In this document: one piece after another, positions 1 to 8,877 of the stretch
Numbering within the stretch: position 1 is the stretch's first letter
Layout: the number at the start of each line of letters is the position of its first letter
NCBI RefSeq assembly: GCF_019711595.1
Contig: NZ_JAIGNR010000003.1
Span: forward strand, 1 to 64,000
DNA from: Qipengyuania sphaerica
GTDB lineage: Bacteria; Pseudomonadota; Alphaproteobacteria; Sphingomonadales; Sphingomonadaceae
DNA length: 64,000 nucleotides
Direction of reading: 5' to 3'
The notes under the pieces: model-generated
Database searches by the model: none
What the model saw: the letters and a program-made list of their open reading frames with translations, nothing else
Told to the model about the DNA's origin: nothing
Program-made: the position numbers and the translations under genes

Positions 1-3000
1 AGCGCGTTCGAACCCGCCACATCCGGATCATTGCCCGCCGTGTAGGACGAACCGACCGTGAGCGTGACCGCTCCGGCTCCGTCGCCGCTCTCGTCGAGCA
101 CGACATCGGCATCGGCATCGAGTTCGATCGCGACCGAGGGTACATCGTCGATGATGTTGACCGAGATCTCGTTGTTGTCGAGCGGGTTGGTGATCAGGTT
201 GTTCGACGCATCGCGAACTTCATACTCGAAGCTTTCTGCATTCAGCACGGTGTTGGTCGTATTTTCGACCATGTCCGTGTCGGTAAATGCGGTGTCGAGC
301 GTATAGGTGTACGCACCGGTCGAGGCGTTGAGCACGATCGTGCCGTAGGTTCCATCGATGGTGTACGTGTCATCGCTCGTGTCGCCGGGCGTGCCATTGT
401 CGCTGAAGACACCGCCGACCAGCGAATAGTGGAACGGGCCGGTGGCGTTCTGGACGGTGATCTGGCCATCGGCGTCGACTTCGCTGTCCGACCCGCTGTC
501 GCTGCCGTTGGGCAGGCCGGCTTCATTGACCAGCACGTCGTCGTCGAACACGTCGCCGGCGACATTGTCGATGCCGATGGTCAGCTGCGCTTCGGCTTCG
601 TCGCCGTCGGCATCGCGGATCGTGTAGATGAACACGTCCGATGTATCGACATTGGTCGAGTTCGGGTTGGATTCGTAAGTGTAGCTGCCATCGCGATTGA
701 TCGTCAGCGTGCCCAGAGTGGTGGCCACGACATAGTTGCCGTTGCCATCGGGCATTGCGTCGACAACGCTGCCATCGAGCGTGCGGACCTGCACGATCGG
801 ACCTTCATCGGCATAGCCGTCGGCACCCGCAGAGTCGTTTCCGAGGACGCTGCCGCCGATCGAGCCGCCTTCGTCGACATTGCCTGCCGAGACATTGTCA
901 CCGGCGATCGGAGTGTCATCGTCGATGGTTACGGTGAAGCTGGTTGTGCCTTCCGAATCGTCGACATCCGTGACCGACACATCGACGGTGAAGCTAAGGT
1001 TGTCCTCGAAAGCGATTTCGGTGTCGGAAAGCGTCGCGGGATCATCCTGAACAGGATGCGCCACCGGCTGGAGAAGCGTGACGGTGTAATCGGCGCCGAT
1101 TGCGGTGATGTTCGAAAGGGTGATCGTGAAGACGACATCGCTCGGATCGCCCTGGGCGTAGCCGGTCAGCGTGTTCGTGCCGGCATCCCAGCTGGTGACC
1201 ACCGCAGTCCCATCGAGCGTGGTGAGACCGGTCGATGCGACCGAAAGCGTGATCGCATCGAGCGCGTCCGCGCCCAGCGTGTAGCTGATCGTGCCGGTAG
1301 TGACCTGAGCATCGTCGCCGGGGCCGCCGGGATTACCGTCCAGACCGTCGATATTGTCCTCGTCCACCAGCGTGTCGGTGGCTCCGACGTTGCTGATACC
1401 CGTGTCGGTGACGTCGAAGGTGACTTCACGGGTGACCGTGTCGCCATCACTGTCGGTGACGGTGTAGGTGAAGGTTTCGGTGACCGTCGTCGGGCTCGTG
1501 ACATTCGTCGGCGAGGTATAGACGAGCTCTCCGGCGCCGTTGATTTCGAGCGAGCCGCCAAAGCTGGTGGTCGGCGTGAACACGATGTCCTGCAGCGGTC
1601 CGTCGAGACCGTCGGCATTGCCGTCGATTCCGAGAAGCGTCGCCGCATCGCCGATTACATGTGCACCGCTGCCTTCGGCGAAGGCTGCACCGTCGTAGTC
1701 ATTGGCTTCGGGAATATCGTCCGACACGTCGACGTCGACGCGGCCGGTTGCCGTGTCACCATCGATGTCGGTGGCGATGACGTTGACGAAGCCGAGATCG
1801 TCGAGCTCGTCGCCCTGGCTCGAATGGCCGAGGTAGTTGTCGTCCAGGGTCGCGGTGACGGTTGCATTGTTACCGCTGACCGTCAGTTCGAGCGTGACGA
1901 CGAGGCGGCCGTTGTCTTCACCGATGATCGTGTCGTCATCGACACGGGTCCAGGTGAGATTGCCGCCAAGCGTCGAGAGGTCGGTCGCAAAAGTGAAGCT
2001 TTCGAATGCGTCCGAACCTTCGGTGAAGGCGAGGACACCGGCATCCTGCTCGGGAGCGGCAGGGGTGCTGCCGTCGGCCAGGTTCTGGTCGTCGAGCGTG
2101 ACGGTGACCGGATCCGGATTCGGCGGCCCCGCACCGTCGGTGATTTCGATCGGCTGCTCGGCCATGTCGACATCGCCGTCGGTATCGGTCAGCGTATAGG
2201 TGAAGGTCACATCGATCGGGCCGGCGGACTGGTCGAGACCCGGGTTCGGGTCAAAGGTCCAGGTGCCCTGCATATCGATCGTGTAGGTGCCATTGGCTGT
2301 AACCAAGACTGCATCGGTGCCGTCCTGCGGAACGACGACAGTCTGGCCACCAACGGTGATGGCGGTCACGGTTGCTGCGTCGGCACCTTCGGTGTCGTTG
2401 CCCATGACATTGCCGCCGATGGTGCCGACTGCGTCTTCCGCAACCGATGCGAGCGGATCGTCATTGGCAGTCGGGACATCGTCCGACACGTCGACGTCGA
2501 CGCGGCCGGTTGCCGTATCGCCATCGATGTCGGTGGCCACAACATTGACGAAGCCGAGATCGTCGAGCTCGTCGCCCTGGCTCGAGTGGCCGAGGTAATT
2601 GTCCTCGAGCGTGGCGGTCACGGTGACCTGATTGGTGTCGGTGACCGTCAGTTCAAGCGTCACCACGAGGCGACCGTTGTCGTAACCGCGGATGATGGTG
2701 GAGCCATCGGCTACCCAGTCGAGGCCGGTGCCAAGCGTGGTCAGGTCGTCGCTGAACTCGTAGCTCACGAAGGGATCGCTGCCCGGCGTGAATTCGAGCA
2801 CCCCTGCGTCGACAACCGGTGTAGCCGGCGTGCTTCCGTCGGCCAGGTTCTGGTCGTCCACGGTTACGGTGACCGGCTCGGCATCTTCGGGCGGGGCGCC
2901 ATCAGTGATCAGGATGGGCTGCACGGCGGTGTCGGCATCGTCATCGCCGCCAGGACCTTCGGTGATGGTATAGGTGAAGCTCGCATCGACCGGGCCGTTC

Positions 3001-4985
3001 GACTGGTCGAGACCCGGAACGGGAACGAAGGTCCAGTTGCCGAACATGTCGATCGTGTAGGTACCGTTTGCGGTGATCAGGACCGCATCGGTGCCGTCTT
3101 GTTCCACCGAAACCGTCTGGTCGCCAACGGTGATCGCGGTCACGTTGGCGCCGTCGGCACCTTCGATGTCGTTGGTCATGACATTGCCGCCGATTCCATC
3201 CACGGAATCTTCGGCAACCACTGCCAGCGGGTCGTCATTGGCTTCCGGATTGTCGTCGACAATCGTGATCTTCAGTTCGCCCGGACCCGGATCGCCGTCG
3301 AGATCGGTCACGACGAGCGGGAAGGTCACCTCGGTCTCTTCATCGTCGCTGGTATTGTCGGTCAGCGTGTAGATGTAGGTGATCGTGCCGAGGCCGGTTA
3401 CCGGATCGTAGGTATAATCCGTGATGGTGAGCGTGCCGGTTTCGTCGGAAATGACGTCGAACGGGAAGTTATCCTCGTCGTTGAGGAATTCCGCGGTAAG
3501 GACGACGTCGCCGATCGTGATCGTCGACACACCGTCGAGCGAGGTGAACTCGATCACGCCCGTGACGGTTTCATCGTCACCGTCGTACTCCGAGCCTTCG
3601 GATTCGTCGTCGCGCCTATCTGTATCGGGCGGCAACTGGTCTTCATCGACGACCGTCGCATCGTCGCCGGTCGGGACCTTGGTGATGACCGGCGGCGCAT
3701 CGCCGATGTAGATCGTCAGCGTGGCTTCGCTGGGCGTGCCGTCGCCATCGACGATCGTGTAGGTGAAGACGTCGGTGCGGTCGCCCGGCGTGTCGTGGAA
3801 GCGATCGTAGACATAGTTGCCGTCTACATCGATGGTGAGCACGCCGTATTCGCCGACGAGAGGATCTCCAACAGTGTCGACCGCACCATTGTCATTCGAA
3901 TAGCCGGTAACTGTGCCGTCGATGCCATAACCGTCCGCGCCGGATTCGTCGGCACCGCCTTCATCGTTACCAAGGACGACATTGCCGAAGATCGGGCCGA
4001 AAGTGCCGGCTTCGACCTCGTCCACATCGTCGCGCGCGATCGGGTTGTCGTCGATGACGTTGATCTGCAGGTTCGCGGTCGAGGTATCGCCATCGATATC
4101 GGTGACCGTCATCATGAACGAGCCGTCGACCGTCACGGCCACCAGATTGTCGGTCAGCGTGAAGGTAAAGCCGATTTCGCCGATTGCGACATCGATGCTG
4201 GTGATGGTGAGGAATCCGCTATCGCCGGTGATCGTGTCACCCAGTTCGATCGCGGGAACGCCATCCTCGATGATGTTCACGCCATTGACGCTGACCGTGT
4301 CGACGCCGTCGGGCGCGCTGAACACGATCGTGCCGGCGGCTTTTTCCGAATTGGTTTCCGAGCGCGTGCCCTGCGGTTCGCCCACACCGTCGACGGTGCG
4401 CACCGGAAGGCCGTCTTCATCGACGGTCGCGATGGCATTGATGACGCCGGCCGGACTGTCGGGCGTCTCGATGACGATGACCGGATCCTGGTCGGCGAGG
4501 TAGGGAATGACCTCCTCTTCTTCCGGCTGCGGGAACTGCAGTTCGGTATAGGGAAGCAGGTTGCCGATAGCGTAGGCATCCTGGATATTGCCCGGATCCT
4601 GTTCGAAGTCGCCGCCCGAGCTTTGCGGGTTGCCCGCGGCCGGCTGCGGCTCGTTGCCGGTCAGCAGCGCAGCGAGGTTGGCGGCGGGGACGGTAACGCC
4701 ATCGACAACGATCTGCGGCACGATGATGGCGCCTTCGGGAATGATGATGCGGGTGCCGTCTTCCATGACGATGACAAGGTCGCGGCCCTGCGCGCTCATG
4801 TTCTCGAGGCTGGCACCTTCGGGAAGGACGACCCTGCCGTCGGCATCGGGCTGCAACACCATATCGCCTGCACGCATTGCCCGCGCGGGAGCCTGGTTGC
4901 CCTGCATCTCGCTACCCTGTTCGTCCTGGTTAAGACCAGTTTCCAGGTTTTCGGCGAAATCCTTGCCCGTTTCGAAGCTGTCCAT
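1..4985 (-). CDS. Giant repeat-rich secreted adhesin (RTX/T1SS type), 3' end outside window
   Basis: Partial gene on the minus strand; 1661 codons are visible from an ATG at 4985-4983, preceded by AAGGA about 9 bases upstream. Translation begins MDSFETGKDFAENLETGL. The first ~170 residues look like a retention-type N-terminal module (GRVVLPEGASLENMSAQGRD, then IVVDGVTVPAANLAALL). After that come many acidic Ig/cadherin/VCBS-like units with recurring DDNP, DGDT, TYTITDxDG and GTYTIDMxGNWTF-like strings. There is no Sec signal peptide, as expected for type I secretion, whose signal would lie at the missing C terminus. Asp/Thr/Gly richness suggests calcium binding. Inferred role: biofilm or surface adhesion, in line with the Tad pilus genes next door. 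The exact family (BapA/LapA-like or DUF5801-type) cannot be fixed without the rest of the gene. Confidence 0.85.
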   Translation of the reverse strand, partial: MDSFETGKDFAENLETGLNQDEQGSEMQGNQAPARAMRAGDMVLQPDADGRVVLPEGASLENMSAQGRDLVIVMEDGTRIIIPEGAIIVPQIVVDGVTVPAANLAALLTGNEPQPAAGNPQSSGGDFEQDPGNIQDAYAIGNLLPYTELQFPQPEEEEVIPYLADQDPVIVIETPDSPAGVINAIATVDEDGLPVRTVDGVGEPQGTRSETNSEKAAGTIVFSAPDGVDTVSVNGVNIIEDGVPAIELGDTITGDSGFLTITSIDVAIGEIGFTFTLTDNLVAVTVDGSFMMTVTDIDGDTSTANLQINVIDDNPIARDDVDEVEAGTFGPIFGNVVLGNDEGGADESGADGYGIDGTVTGYSNDNGAVDTVGDPLVGEYGVLTIDVDGNYVYDRFHDTPGDRTDVFTYTIVDGDGTPSEATLTIYIGDAPPVITKVPTGDDATVVDEDQLPPDTDRRDDESEGSEYDGDDETVTGVIEFTSLDGVSTITIGDVVLTAEFLNDEDNFPFDVISDETGTLTITDYTYDPVTGLGTITYIYTLTDNTSDDEETEVTFPLVVTDLDGDPGPGELKITIVDDNPEANDDPLAVVAEDSVDGIGGNVMTNDIEGADGANVTAITVGDQTVSVEQDGTDAVLITANGTYTIDMFGNWTFVPVPGLDQSNGPVDASFTYTITEGPGGDDDADTAVQPILITDGAPPEDAEPVTVTVDDQNLADGSTPATPVVDAGVLEFTPGSDPFVSYEFSDDLTTLGTGLDWVADGSTIIRGYDNGRLVVTLELTVTDTNQVTVTATLEDNYLGHSSQGDELDDLGFVNVVATDIDGDTATGRVDVDVSDDVPTANDDPLASVAEDAVGTIGGNVMGNDTEGADAATVTAITVGGQTVVVPQDGTDAVLVTANGTYTIDMQGTWTFDPNPGLDQSAGPIDVTFTYTLTDTDGDVDMAEQPIEITDGAGPPNPDPVTVTLDDQNLADGSTPAAPEQDAGVLAFTEGSDAFESFTFATDLSTLGGNLTWTRVDDDTIIGEDNGRLVVTLELTVSGNNATVTATLDDNYLGHSSQGDELDDLGFVNVIATDIDGDTATGRVDVDVSDDIPEANDYDGAAFAEGSGAHVIGDAATLLGIDGNADGLDGPLQDIVFTPTTSFGGSLEINGAGELVYTSPTNVTSPTTVTETFTYTVTDSDGDTVTREVTFDVTDTGISNVGATDTLVDEDNIDGLDGNPGGPGDDAQVTTGTISYTLGADALDAITLSVASTGLTTLDGTAVVTSWDAGTNTLTGYAQGDPSDVVFTITLSNITAIGADYTVTLLQPVAHPVQDDPATLSDTEIAFEDNLSFTVDVSVTDVDDSEGTTSFTVTIDDDTPIAGDNVSAGNVDEGGSIGGSVLGNDSAGADGYADEGPIVQVRTLDGSVVDAMPDGNGNYVVATTLGTLTINRDGSYTYESNPNSTNVDTSDVFIYTIRDADGDEAEAQLTIGIDNVAGDVFDDDVLVNEAGLPNGSDSGSDSEVDADGQITVQNATGPFHYSLVGGVFSDNGTPGDTSDDTYTIDGTYGTIVLNASTGAYTYTLDTAFTDTDMVENTTNTVLNAESFEYEVRDASNNLITNPLDNNEISVNIIDDVPSVAIELDADADVVLDESGDGAGAVTLTVGSSYTAGNDPDVAGSNA
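1700..3240 (-). repeat. Two tandem ~256-residue repeats inside the adhesin gene
   Basis: The string CGTCCGACACGTCGACGTCG recurs at 1718 and 2480 (762 bases, 254 codons apart), and the boundary string beginning TCATTGG recurs at 2461 and 3235 (774 bases, 258 codons). Each unit encodes ANDDPLAxVAEDxVxxIGGN, AxTVTAITVGxQTV, DGTYTID-like strands, VTVTxDDQNLADGSTPA and DNYLGHSSQGDELDDLGFVN. The two copies are nearly identical in their ends and more diverged in the middle, which points to recent duplication or gene conversion. Confidence 0.85.
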
Positions 4986-5891
4986 GTCATCCGTCCTTCT
5001 TGCGCCGGGCGGGGTTGCCCCCGTTGCGGACAGCTGGCGGATGTTCGGGCCGGTGGCCGGCTTAGGATCCCCGGGCAGGCGCACCAAGCACCTGCATTAC
5101 AAGGATCATCCGTTCTGTCTCGCGGTCCCGACTTGTTGTTCGCCCCCACGGCGAATCGAGCCGCAGGATAGATGTGTCGTTGCATGGGAAGTAACCACTG
5201 CTTAACACGAGATGCAATCTTGTTAACTTGATTGGACAGATCCATCGCGAACAACATTTGGGCAGACATGACCCTCAAGCAACTTAACTATCGGATTTAG
5301 AAGGATAAGACCGGACCGTGTCATTTCGGGACAGTCCAGGCGTCCAGCTGGGCTTTGTTCACTAACCGGATCGATCGGAATTTCGCGACTCGACAAAAGG
5401 GCGATAGCCGATCCCGCCGAGGCGCAAACGCACGAGGACCGGCAACCCTCTGATCGGAAAGGAAAGGTCGTTGCGCCCTATATAAAGGGGCCAAACAGGA
5501 GAACTTCCGAATCGGCCAGGGAGAGACGAATCGCCAGCCCTTCCGTTCGCCAAACCGCTGAATCGGAAATGGAAAACTTGGACAAATCCGACACAAAGTT
5601 AACCATTGCCCTTAAGGCCTTTGCGAGGCAAGCAATTGAAATGCCGACATAATCGATAATCGTTGCAAGAAAGTTGACCCCGCGGTACATTTGATCCAAC
5701 TTTAATGGGCTTCGAGAGGAGCCAGCGTGCAACGATCGGCGCAACGGGCCGATAATAATAATCGGGCCGCGCCGGTTCCACACTACCCCTCTCGAGCGGT
5801 CATCCGGAAATAGATGCCGGGGCCATGTATCAGATGCGGTGAGCCATCCTTGGGGGGTGCCAGCCGTGAATTCAGACTTGGGGTAATTATT
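4986..5891. other. 906-base non-coding region between adhesin and pilin genes
   Basis: This stretch separates divergent genes (adhesin to the left, pilin to the right). It is lower in GC than its surroundings, and no open frame in it has a convincing start, ribosome site or recognisable protein. It holds GTTAAC at 5222-5227, a TTAACCAT string at 5599-5606 (a CtrA-type half site) and an imperfect inverted repeat near 5747-5770 (CCGAT/ATCGG around AATAATA). Promoters for both genes must lie here, but no -35/-10 pair stood out. A small RNA cannot be excluded. Confidence 0.6.
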
Positions 5892-6071
5892 ATGTTCAAA
5901 GCTTTTCTTCGTGACGAATCCGGCGCTTCGGCAGCCGAATATGCTCTGATCCTCGCACTGGTTGGTGCAGGCATCGCTCTCGCTGCCGGCTTCCTCGGCA
6001 CCGAAGTCCAGACCGCACTGAGCGGCGCTGGCGGCGAAATCGAAACCGCCAACACCAACAACGGCTGGTAA
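5892..6071 (+). CDS. flp: Flp/Fap-type major pilin of the Tad pilus
   Basis: A 59-residue prepilin, MFKAFLRDESGASAAEYALI..., ending NTNNGW. It has a short basic leader, a cleavage site after Gly (SG|ASAAEYALI), Glu at +5 and Tyr at +6 of the mature protein, and one hydrophobic segment of about 20 residues, the hallmark of Flp pilins. CpaA encoded downstream would cleave it at the inner membrane, and CpaF/TadB/TadC would polymerise it. The ATG at 5892 follows CTTGGGG about 8 bases upstream; an in-frame ATG at 5814 would add 26 residues unlike any pilin leader and is rejected. A strong terminator follows at once, so the pilin can be expressed far above the assembly genes. Confidence 0.95.
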   Translation: MFKAFLRDESGASAAEYALILALVGAGIALAAGFLGTEVQTALSGAGGEIETANTNNGW

Positions 6072-6085
6072 GCAGCTATAGAAGA

Positions 6086-6116
6086 CCCCCGCGACCAATT
6101 GGCCGCGGGGGTTTTT
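6086..6116 (+). terminator. Rho-independent terminator after the pilin gene
   Basis: CCCCCGCG (6086-6093) pairs with CGCGGGGG (6104-6111), with an extra CC/GG pair around an AATT loop, followed directly by TTTTT. It begins 15 bases after the pilin stop codon and separates pilin from the assembly operon. Confidence 0.93.
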
Positions 6117-6123
6117 CGTCTTC

Positions 6124-6165
6124 TGGCATTAATGCCATGACTTAAAGACGAAATTGCAGTATAGT
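6124..6165 (+). promoter_or_regulatory. Palindrome plus candidate promoter of the Tad assembly operon
   Basis: TGGCATTAATGCCA at 6124-6137 is a perfect 14-bp palindrome. It abuts a candidate sigma-70-like promoter: ATGACT (6137-6142), a 17-base spacer, then TATAGT (6160-6165), about 48 bases before the cpaB ATG. The palindrome would sit across or just upstream of the -35 element, a usual operator position. The promoter call is by eye; the palindrome is exact. Confidence 0.5.
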
Positions 6166-6212
6166 TATGGTGAGGCGGCAACTTTCGCCTCTTCCCAAAG
6201 GGGGGCCTGGGA

Positions 6213-7142
6213 ATGCGAGGACGTAACCTCTTCATCCTTGGAATCGCGATTTTCATCGGCCTAATTGCCGTTTACATCGCCAATTCCTATTTCAGCGGAG
6301 TGCAGGAGCGCGAAGAGCGCCGCGCCGACGAATTGCGCATGGCGCGCATCGTGGTGGCGACACAGGATCTCGCCTTCGGCACAGCCATAACCGATACCAA
6401 CACGCGGCTGGTCAACTGGCCTGCCACTTCCGTGCCCGCAGGTGCCTATACCAGCGTGCAGGAAGCGGTAGCGGGCGGCCGTGTCGCCTTGCGCCCGATC
6501 ACAGTGGGCGAACCCATCCTGGCAAGCAAGGTCAGCGGCGCCGACGGGCGCGCGACGCTTGCCTCCAACCTTCCCGAAGACATGCGCGCCGTGGCTATTC
6601 CCGTGAACCGGGTGGCGGGCGTGGGCGGTTTCGTCCGCCCAGGCGATGTCGTCGACGTGATGCTGACCCGGCAGATACCGGGTGATGGCGCGAGCAACGA
6701 AGACAAGATGACCACCGTCGTCCTCGAAAACGTGCTCGTGCTTGCGACCGACCAGGTGGCGGACGAAAAGAATACGCAGCCGACTGTCAGCCAGACCGCA
6801 ACGCTTCAGACCGATCTTTTCGGCGCCCAGAAACTGGCGCTCGCCCGCGAAGTCGGCACTTTCACTCTCGCCTTGCGCAATGTTGCGAACCAGGAAGTCG
6901 GCTCGACCGAGACGGTCGTCACATCCGATCTCGGCGGCTCGGGCTACCGGGTTTACGGGAACCGCAATCGCGGCGGCGCGAATGCAGGTGGCGGTTCCAC
7001 TCAGCCGGTTATCAATATTACACCCGCCATGCTCGGCGGCAGCGCGCAGGCACAGCGCAGCGCCGCCGTGTCCCGCCCGCGCGGCCCGACCATGAGCGTC
7101 ATCCGCGGGACCGACAGCACATCCTATGAAGTGGAGCGTTAA
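6213..7142 (+). CDS. cpaB: CpaB/RcpC, Tad pilus assembly protein with SAF domain
   Basis: A 309-residue protein with an N-terminal membrane anchor (LFILGIAIFIGLIAVYIA, residues ~6-23), then a SAF-like region (RIVVATQDLAFGTAIT...LVNWPATSVP, ~45-80) and the RcpC-type region with RPGDVVDVMLTR (~147-158). In Tad systems CpaB/RcpC is a periplasmic, inner-membrane-anchored partner of the CpaC secretin. The C-terminal ~70 residues are Gly/Asn/Ala-rich and probably flexible. The ATG at 6213 follows AAAGGGGGG. It is the first gene of a run in which most genes overlap or touch, so it probably starts the assembly operon. Confidence 0.93.
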   Translation: MRGRNLFILGIAIFIGLIAVYIANSYFSGVQEREERRADELRMARIVVATQDLAFGTAITDTNTRLVNWPATSVPAGAYTSVQEAVAGGRVALRPITVGEPILASKVSGADGRATLASNLPEDMRAVAIPVNRVAGVGGFVRPGDVVDVMLTRQIPGDGASNEDKMTTVVLENVLVLATDQVADEKNTQPTVSQTATLQTDLFGAQKLALAREVGTFTLALRNVANQEVGSTETVVTSDLGGSGYRVYGNRNRGGANAGGGSTQPVINITPAMLGGSAQAQRSAAVSRPRGPTMSVIRGTDSTSYEVER

Positions 7143-7143
7143 G

Positions 7144-8571
7144 ATGGCACATTTGAAAACGCCTCTCGCCGCACTCGCCCTGGCGCTTGCCGGAACCGCA
7201 CTCGCACCAGCTGCCGCGCAAGCGCAGGTCTACGGTGAAAGCGGTACGAGCATGCATGCCGGCACTGTCGACATCGCTGTCAACAAGAGCCAGGTGCTGA
7301 CCGCCGATACGGCGATCGACCGCGCGATGATCGGCAACGAGGATATCGCCGACATCCTCCCGGTTTCGAGCAATTCGATCTATGTCCTCGGCAAGTCCGT
7401 TGGCACGACCTCGCTTACGCTCTACGATCGCGCCAACCGCGTCATCGCGGTGATGGATATTTCCGTCGGCCCCGATGTCGCCGGTCTGCGCGACCAGATG
7501 GGCCAGCTTGTTCCCGGCCAGCCGATCGAGACGCGGGTCTCCAACGGGGCTATCGTCCTTTCCGGTACCGTCAGCGATGCCGGCGTTGCGGAACGCGCGG
7601 TCCAGCTTGCCCGCGCCTATGCGCCGGAAGACAAGATCGTGAACCTCATGACGCTCGGCGGCAGCCAGCAGGTCATGCTCGAAGTCCGCTTTGCCGAAGT
7701 TTCCCGCAGTGCCGGGAAAGACCTCGGCGGAGGCGCCTTCTTCAGCAACGGCACCGATGTCCAGGGCGTTTACGGGAGTGGTTCCAGCTATCAGGACGGC
7801 ATCATCAATCGCGAAGCCATTATTGGCAGCTTCGGCATCATCCGCGGCATCTTCGACGATGTTTTCGGCCTGACCCTCGATGCAACTCTCGATGCCCTTG
7901 AAGAAAAGGGTATGGCCAAGACGCTCGCCGAGCCGACGCTCATTGCCCTGTCGGGCGAAACTGCGTCCTTCCTGGCCGGCGGCGAATTCCCGATCCCCGT
8001 TGTCCAGCAGGGCGGCGGCGGCGGCCAGGGTGGCAGCAATGCCGTGACCGTCGAATTCAAGCCTTTCGGCGTCAGTCTTGGCTTCACGCCGACGGTGCTC
8101 TCCGACAAGGTGATCAACCTCGTTGTGCAGCCCGAGGTGTCGTCGATCGACCCGACCGCTTCGATCGAACTCAACGGGTTGCAAATTCCCGGCCTGCAGA
8201 CCCGCCGGGCCAGCACGGTGCTGGAGCTGCGTGACGGCGAGAGCTTCGCGATTGCCGGCCTTTTGCAGCGGGACTTCAAGACCACTGTCAACCAGGTCCC
8301 GCTGCTCGGCTCGATCCCGATCATCGGATCGCTGTTCCGCTCGAGCTCCTTCCAGAAGGGCGAGACCGAACTGCTGATCGTGGTGACGCCGCGCCTGGTG
8401 GCGCCAATCAAGCCGAGCCAGGTCCGCCTGCCGACCGATCGTGTCTATGACCCGAGCGAGGCCGACGTACTGCTCAACGGACAGGCCTATCGGCCCAAGC
8501 CGCTCGAACCCATTACCGGCGAGCTGCCGGCCGAAGCGACCGACGCAGACGGAGGTGACTATGAATATTGA
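7144..8571 (+). CDS. cpaC: CpaC/RcpA, outer-membrane secretin of the Tad pilus
   Basis: A 475-residue type II/III secretin-like protein. A signal peptide (LAALALALAGTALAPAAAQA) is followed by the pilus N-terminal domain (VNKSQVLTADTAIDRAMIGN, then VLGKSVGTTSLTLYD), a BON-like segment (SNGAIVLSGTVSDAGVAERA) and the secretin core (GMAKTLAEPTLIALSGE, FKPFGVSLGFTPTVL, GETELLIVVTPRLV). It forms the outer-membrane channel for the Flp fibre. The ATG at 7144 begins one base after the cpaB stop; an in-frame ATG 18 bases upstream lies inside cpaB and would spoil the signal peptide. A Gly-rich QQGGGGGQGG loop sits in the core. The 3' end overlaps the next gene by 11 bases. Confidence 0.95.
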   Translation: MAHLKTPLAALALALAGTALAPAAAQAQVYGESGTSMHAGTVDIAVNKSQVLTADTAIDRAMIGNEDIADILPVSSNSIYVLGKSVGTTSLTLYDRANRVIAVMDISVGPDVAGLRDQMGQLVPGQPIETRVSNGAIVLSGTVSDAGVAERAVQLARAYAPEDKIVNLMTLGGSQQVMLEVRFAEVSRSAGKDLGGGAFFSNGTDVQGVYGSGSSYQDGIINREAIIGSFGIIRGIFDDVFGLTLDATLDALEEKGMAKTLAEPTLIALSGETASFLAGGEFPIPVVQQGGGGGQGGSNAVTVEFKPFGVSLGFTPTVLSDKVINLVVQPEVSSIDPTASIELNGLQIPGLQTRRASTVLELRDGESFAIAGLLQRDFKTTVNQVPLLGSIPIIGSLFRSSSFQKGETELLIVVTPRLVAPIKPSQVRLPTDRVYDPSEADVLLNGQAYRPKPLEPITGELPAEATDADGGDYEY

Positions 8572-8860
8572 TAGCCGCAGCATCGGCATCCTGGCCGTGG
8601 CCACTCTCGGCCTCGGTGCCTGCACCACGTCCGATGGCAAGTTCGGTATTGCGCCGAACGACCCTTCATGGGGTGAAGCCAACCGGGTGACCATGGCCGC
8701 ACAGGTCATCGATCCTTCGCCCGAATACGAAAATCCGATCCCGCCCACTTCGGCGTCCAACGCGGTACGGGCGATCGACGCCTATCGCGAAGGCAAGGTC
8801 GAGGAGGTTGAAGATATCAGCACGACCGAATCCATCAGCAACGGCGGCGGGCCGAACTAA
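8561..8860 (+). CDS. Small lipoprotein in the cpaD/rcpB position of the Tad operon
   Basis: A 99-residue protein starting MNIDSRSIGILAVATLGLGA, with the lipobox LGAC giving a lipidated Cys near residue 20. The rest is polar (APNDPSWGEANRVTMAAQVI) and ends in a Ser/Gly-rich tail. The ATG at 8561 lies inside the 3' end of cpaC and has GGAGG 5 bases upstream, so the two are translationally coupled. In other Tad loci this slot holds the ~200-residue lipoprotein CpaD/RcpB, which helps the secretin. This protein is half that length and lacks obvious CpaD motifs, so pilotin or secretin-partner function is inferred from position only. The long upstream extension of the frame inside cpaC is an artefact. 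Confidence 0.8.
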   Translation: MNIDSRSIGILAVATLGLGACTTSDGKFGIAPNDPSWGEANRVTMAAQVIDPSPEYENPIPPTSASNAVRAIDAYREGKVEEVEDISTTESISNGGGPN

Positions 8861-8877
8861 GTCTGCAGGCATGAACG

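Noticed and set aside
429-5171. A 1580-codon open frame on the plus strand
   Set aside because: It is antisense to the adhesin gene. The minus-strand reading has the repeat and domain structure of a real protein; the plus frame stays open because GC-rich Asp/Val/Thr codons rarely give stops on the complement. It also runs past the adhesin start into non-coding DNA.
5599-5617. Full CtrA site TTAA-N-TTAA upstream of pilin
   Set aside because: The spacing is 9 bases rather than 7; only the half site was kept as a suggestion.
5478-6098. 206-codon minus-strand frame over the pilin gene
   Set aside because: Overlaps the pilin antisense and has no start signal or recognisable protein.
7099-8760. 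553-codon frame antisense to cpaC
   Set aside because: Shadow of the secretin gene; its translation has no recognisable domain.
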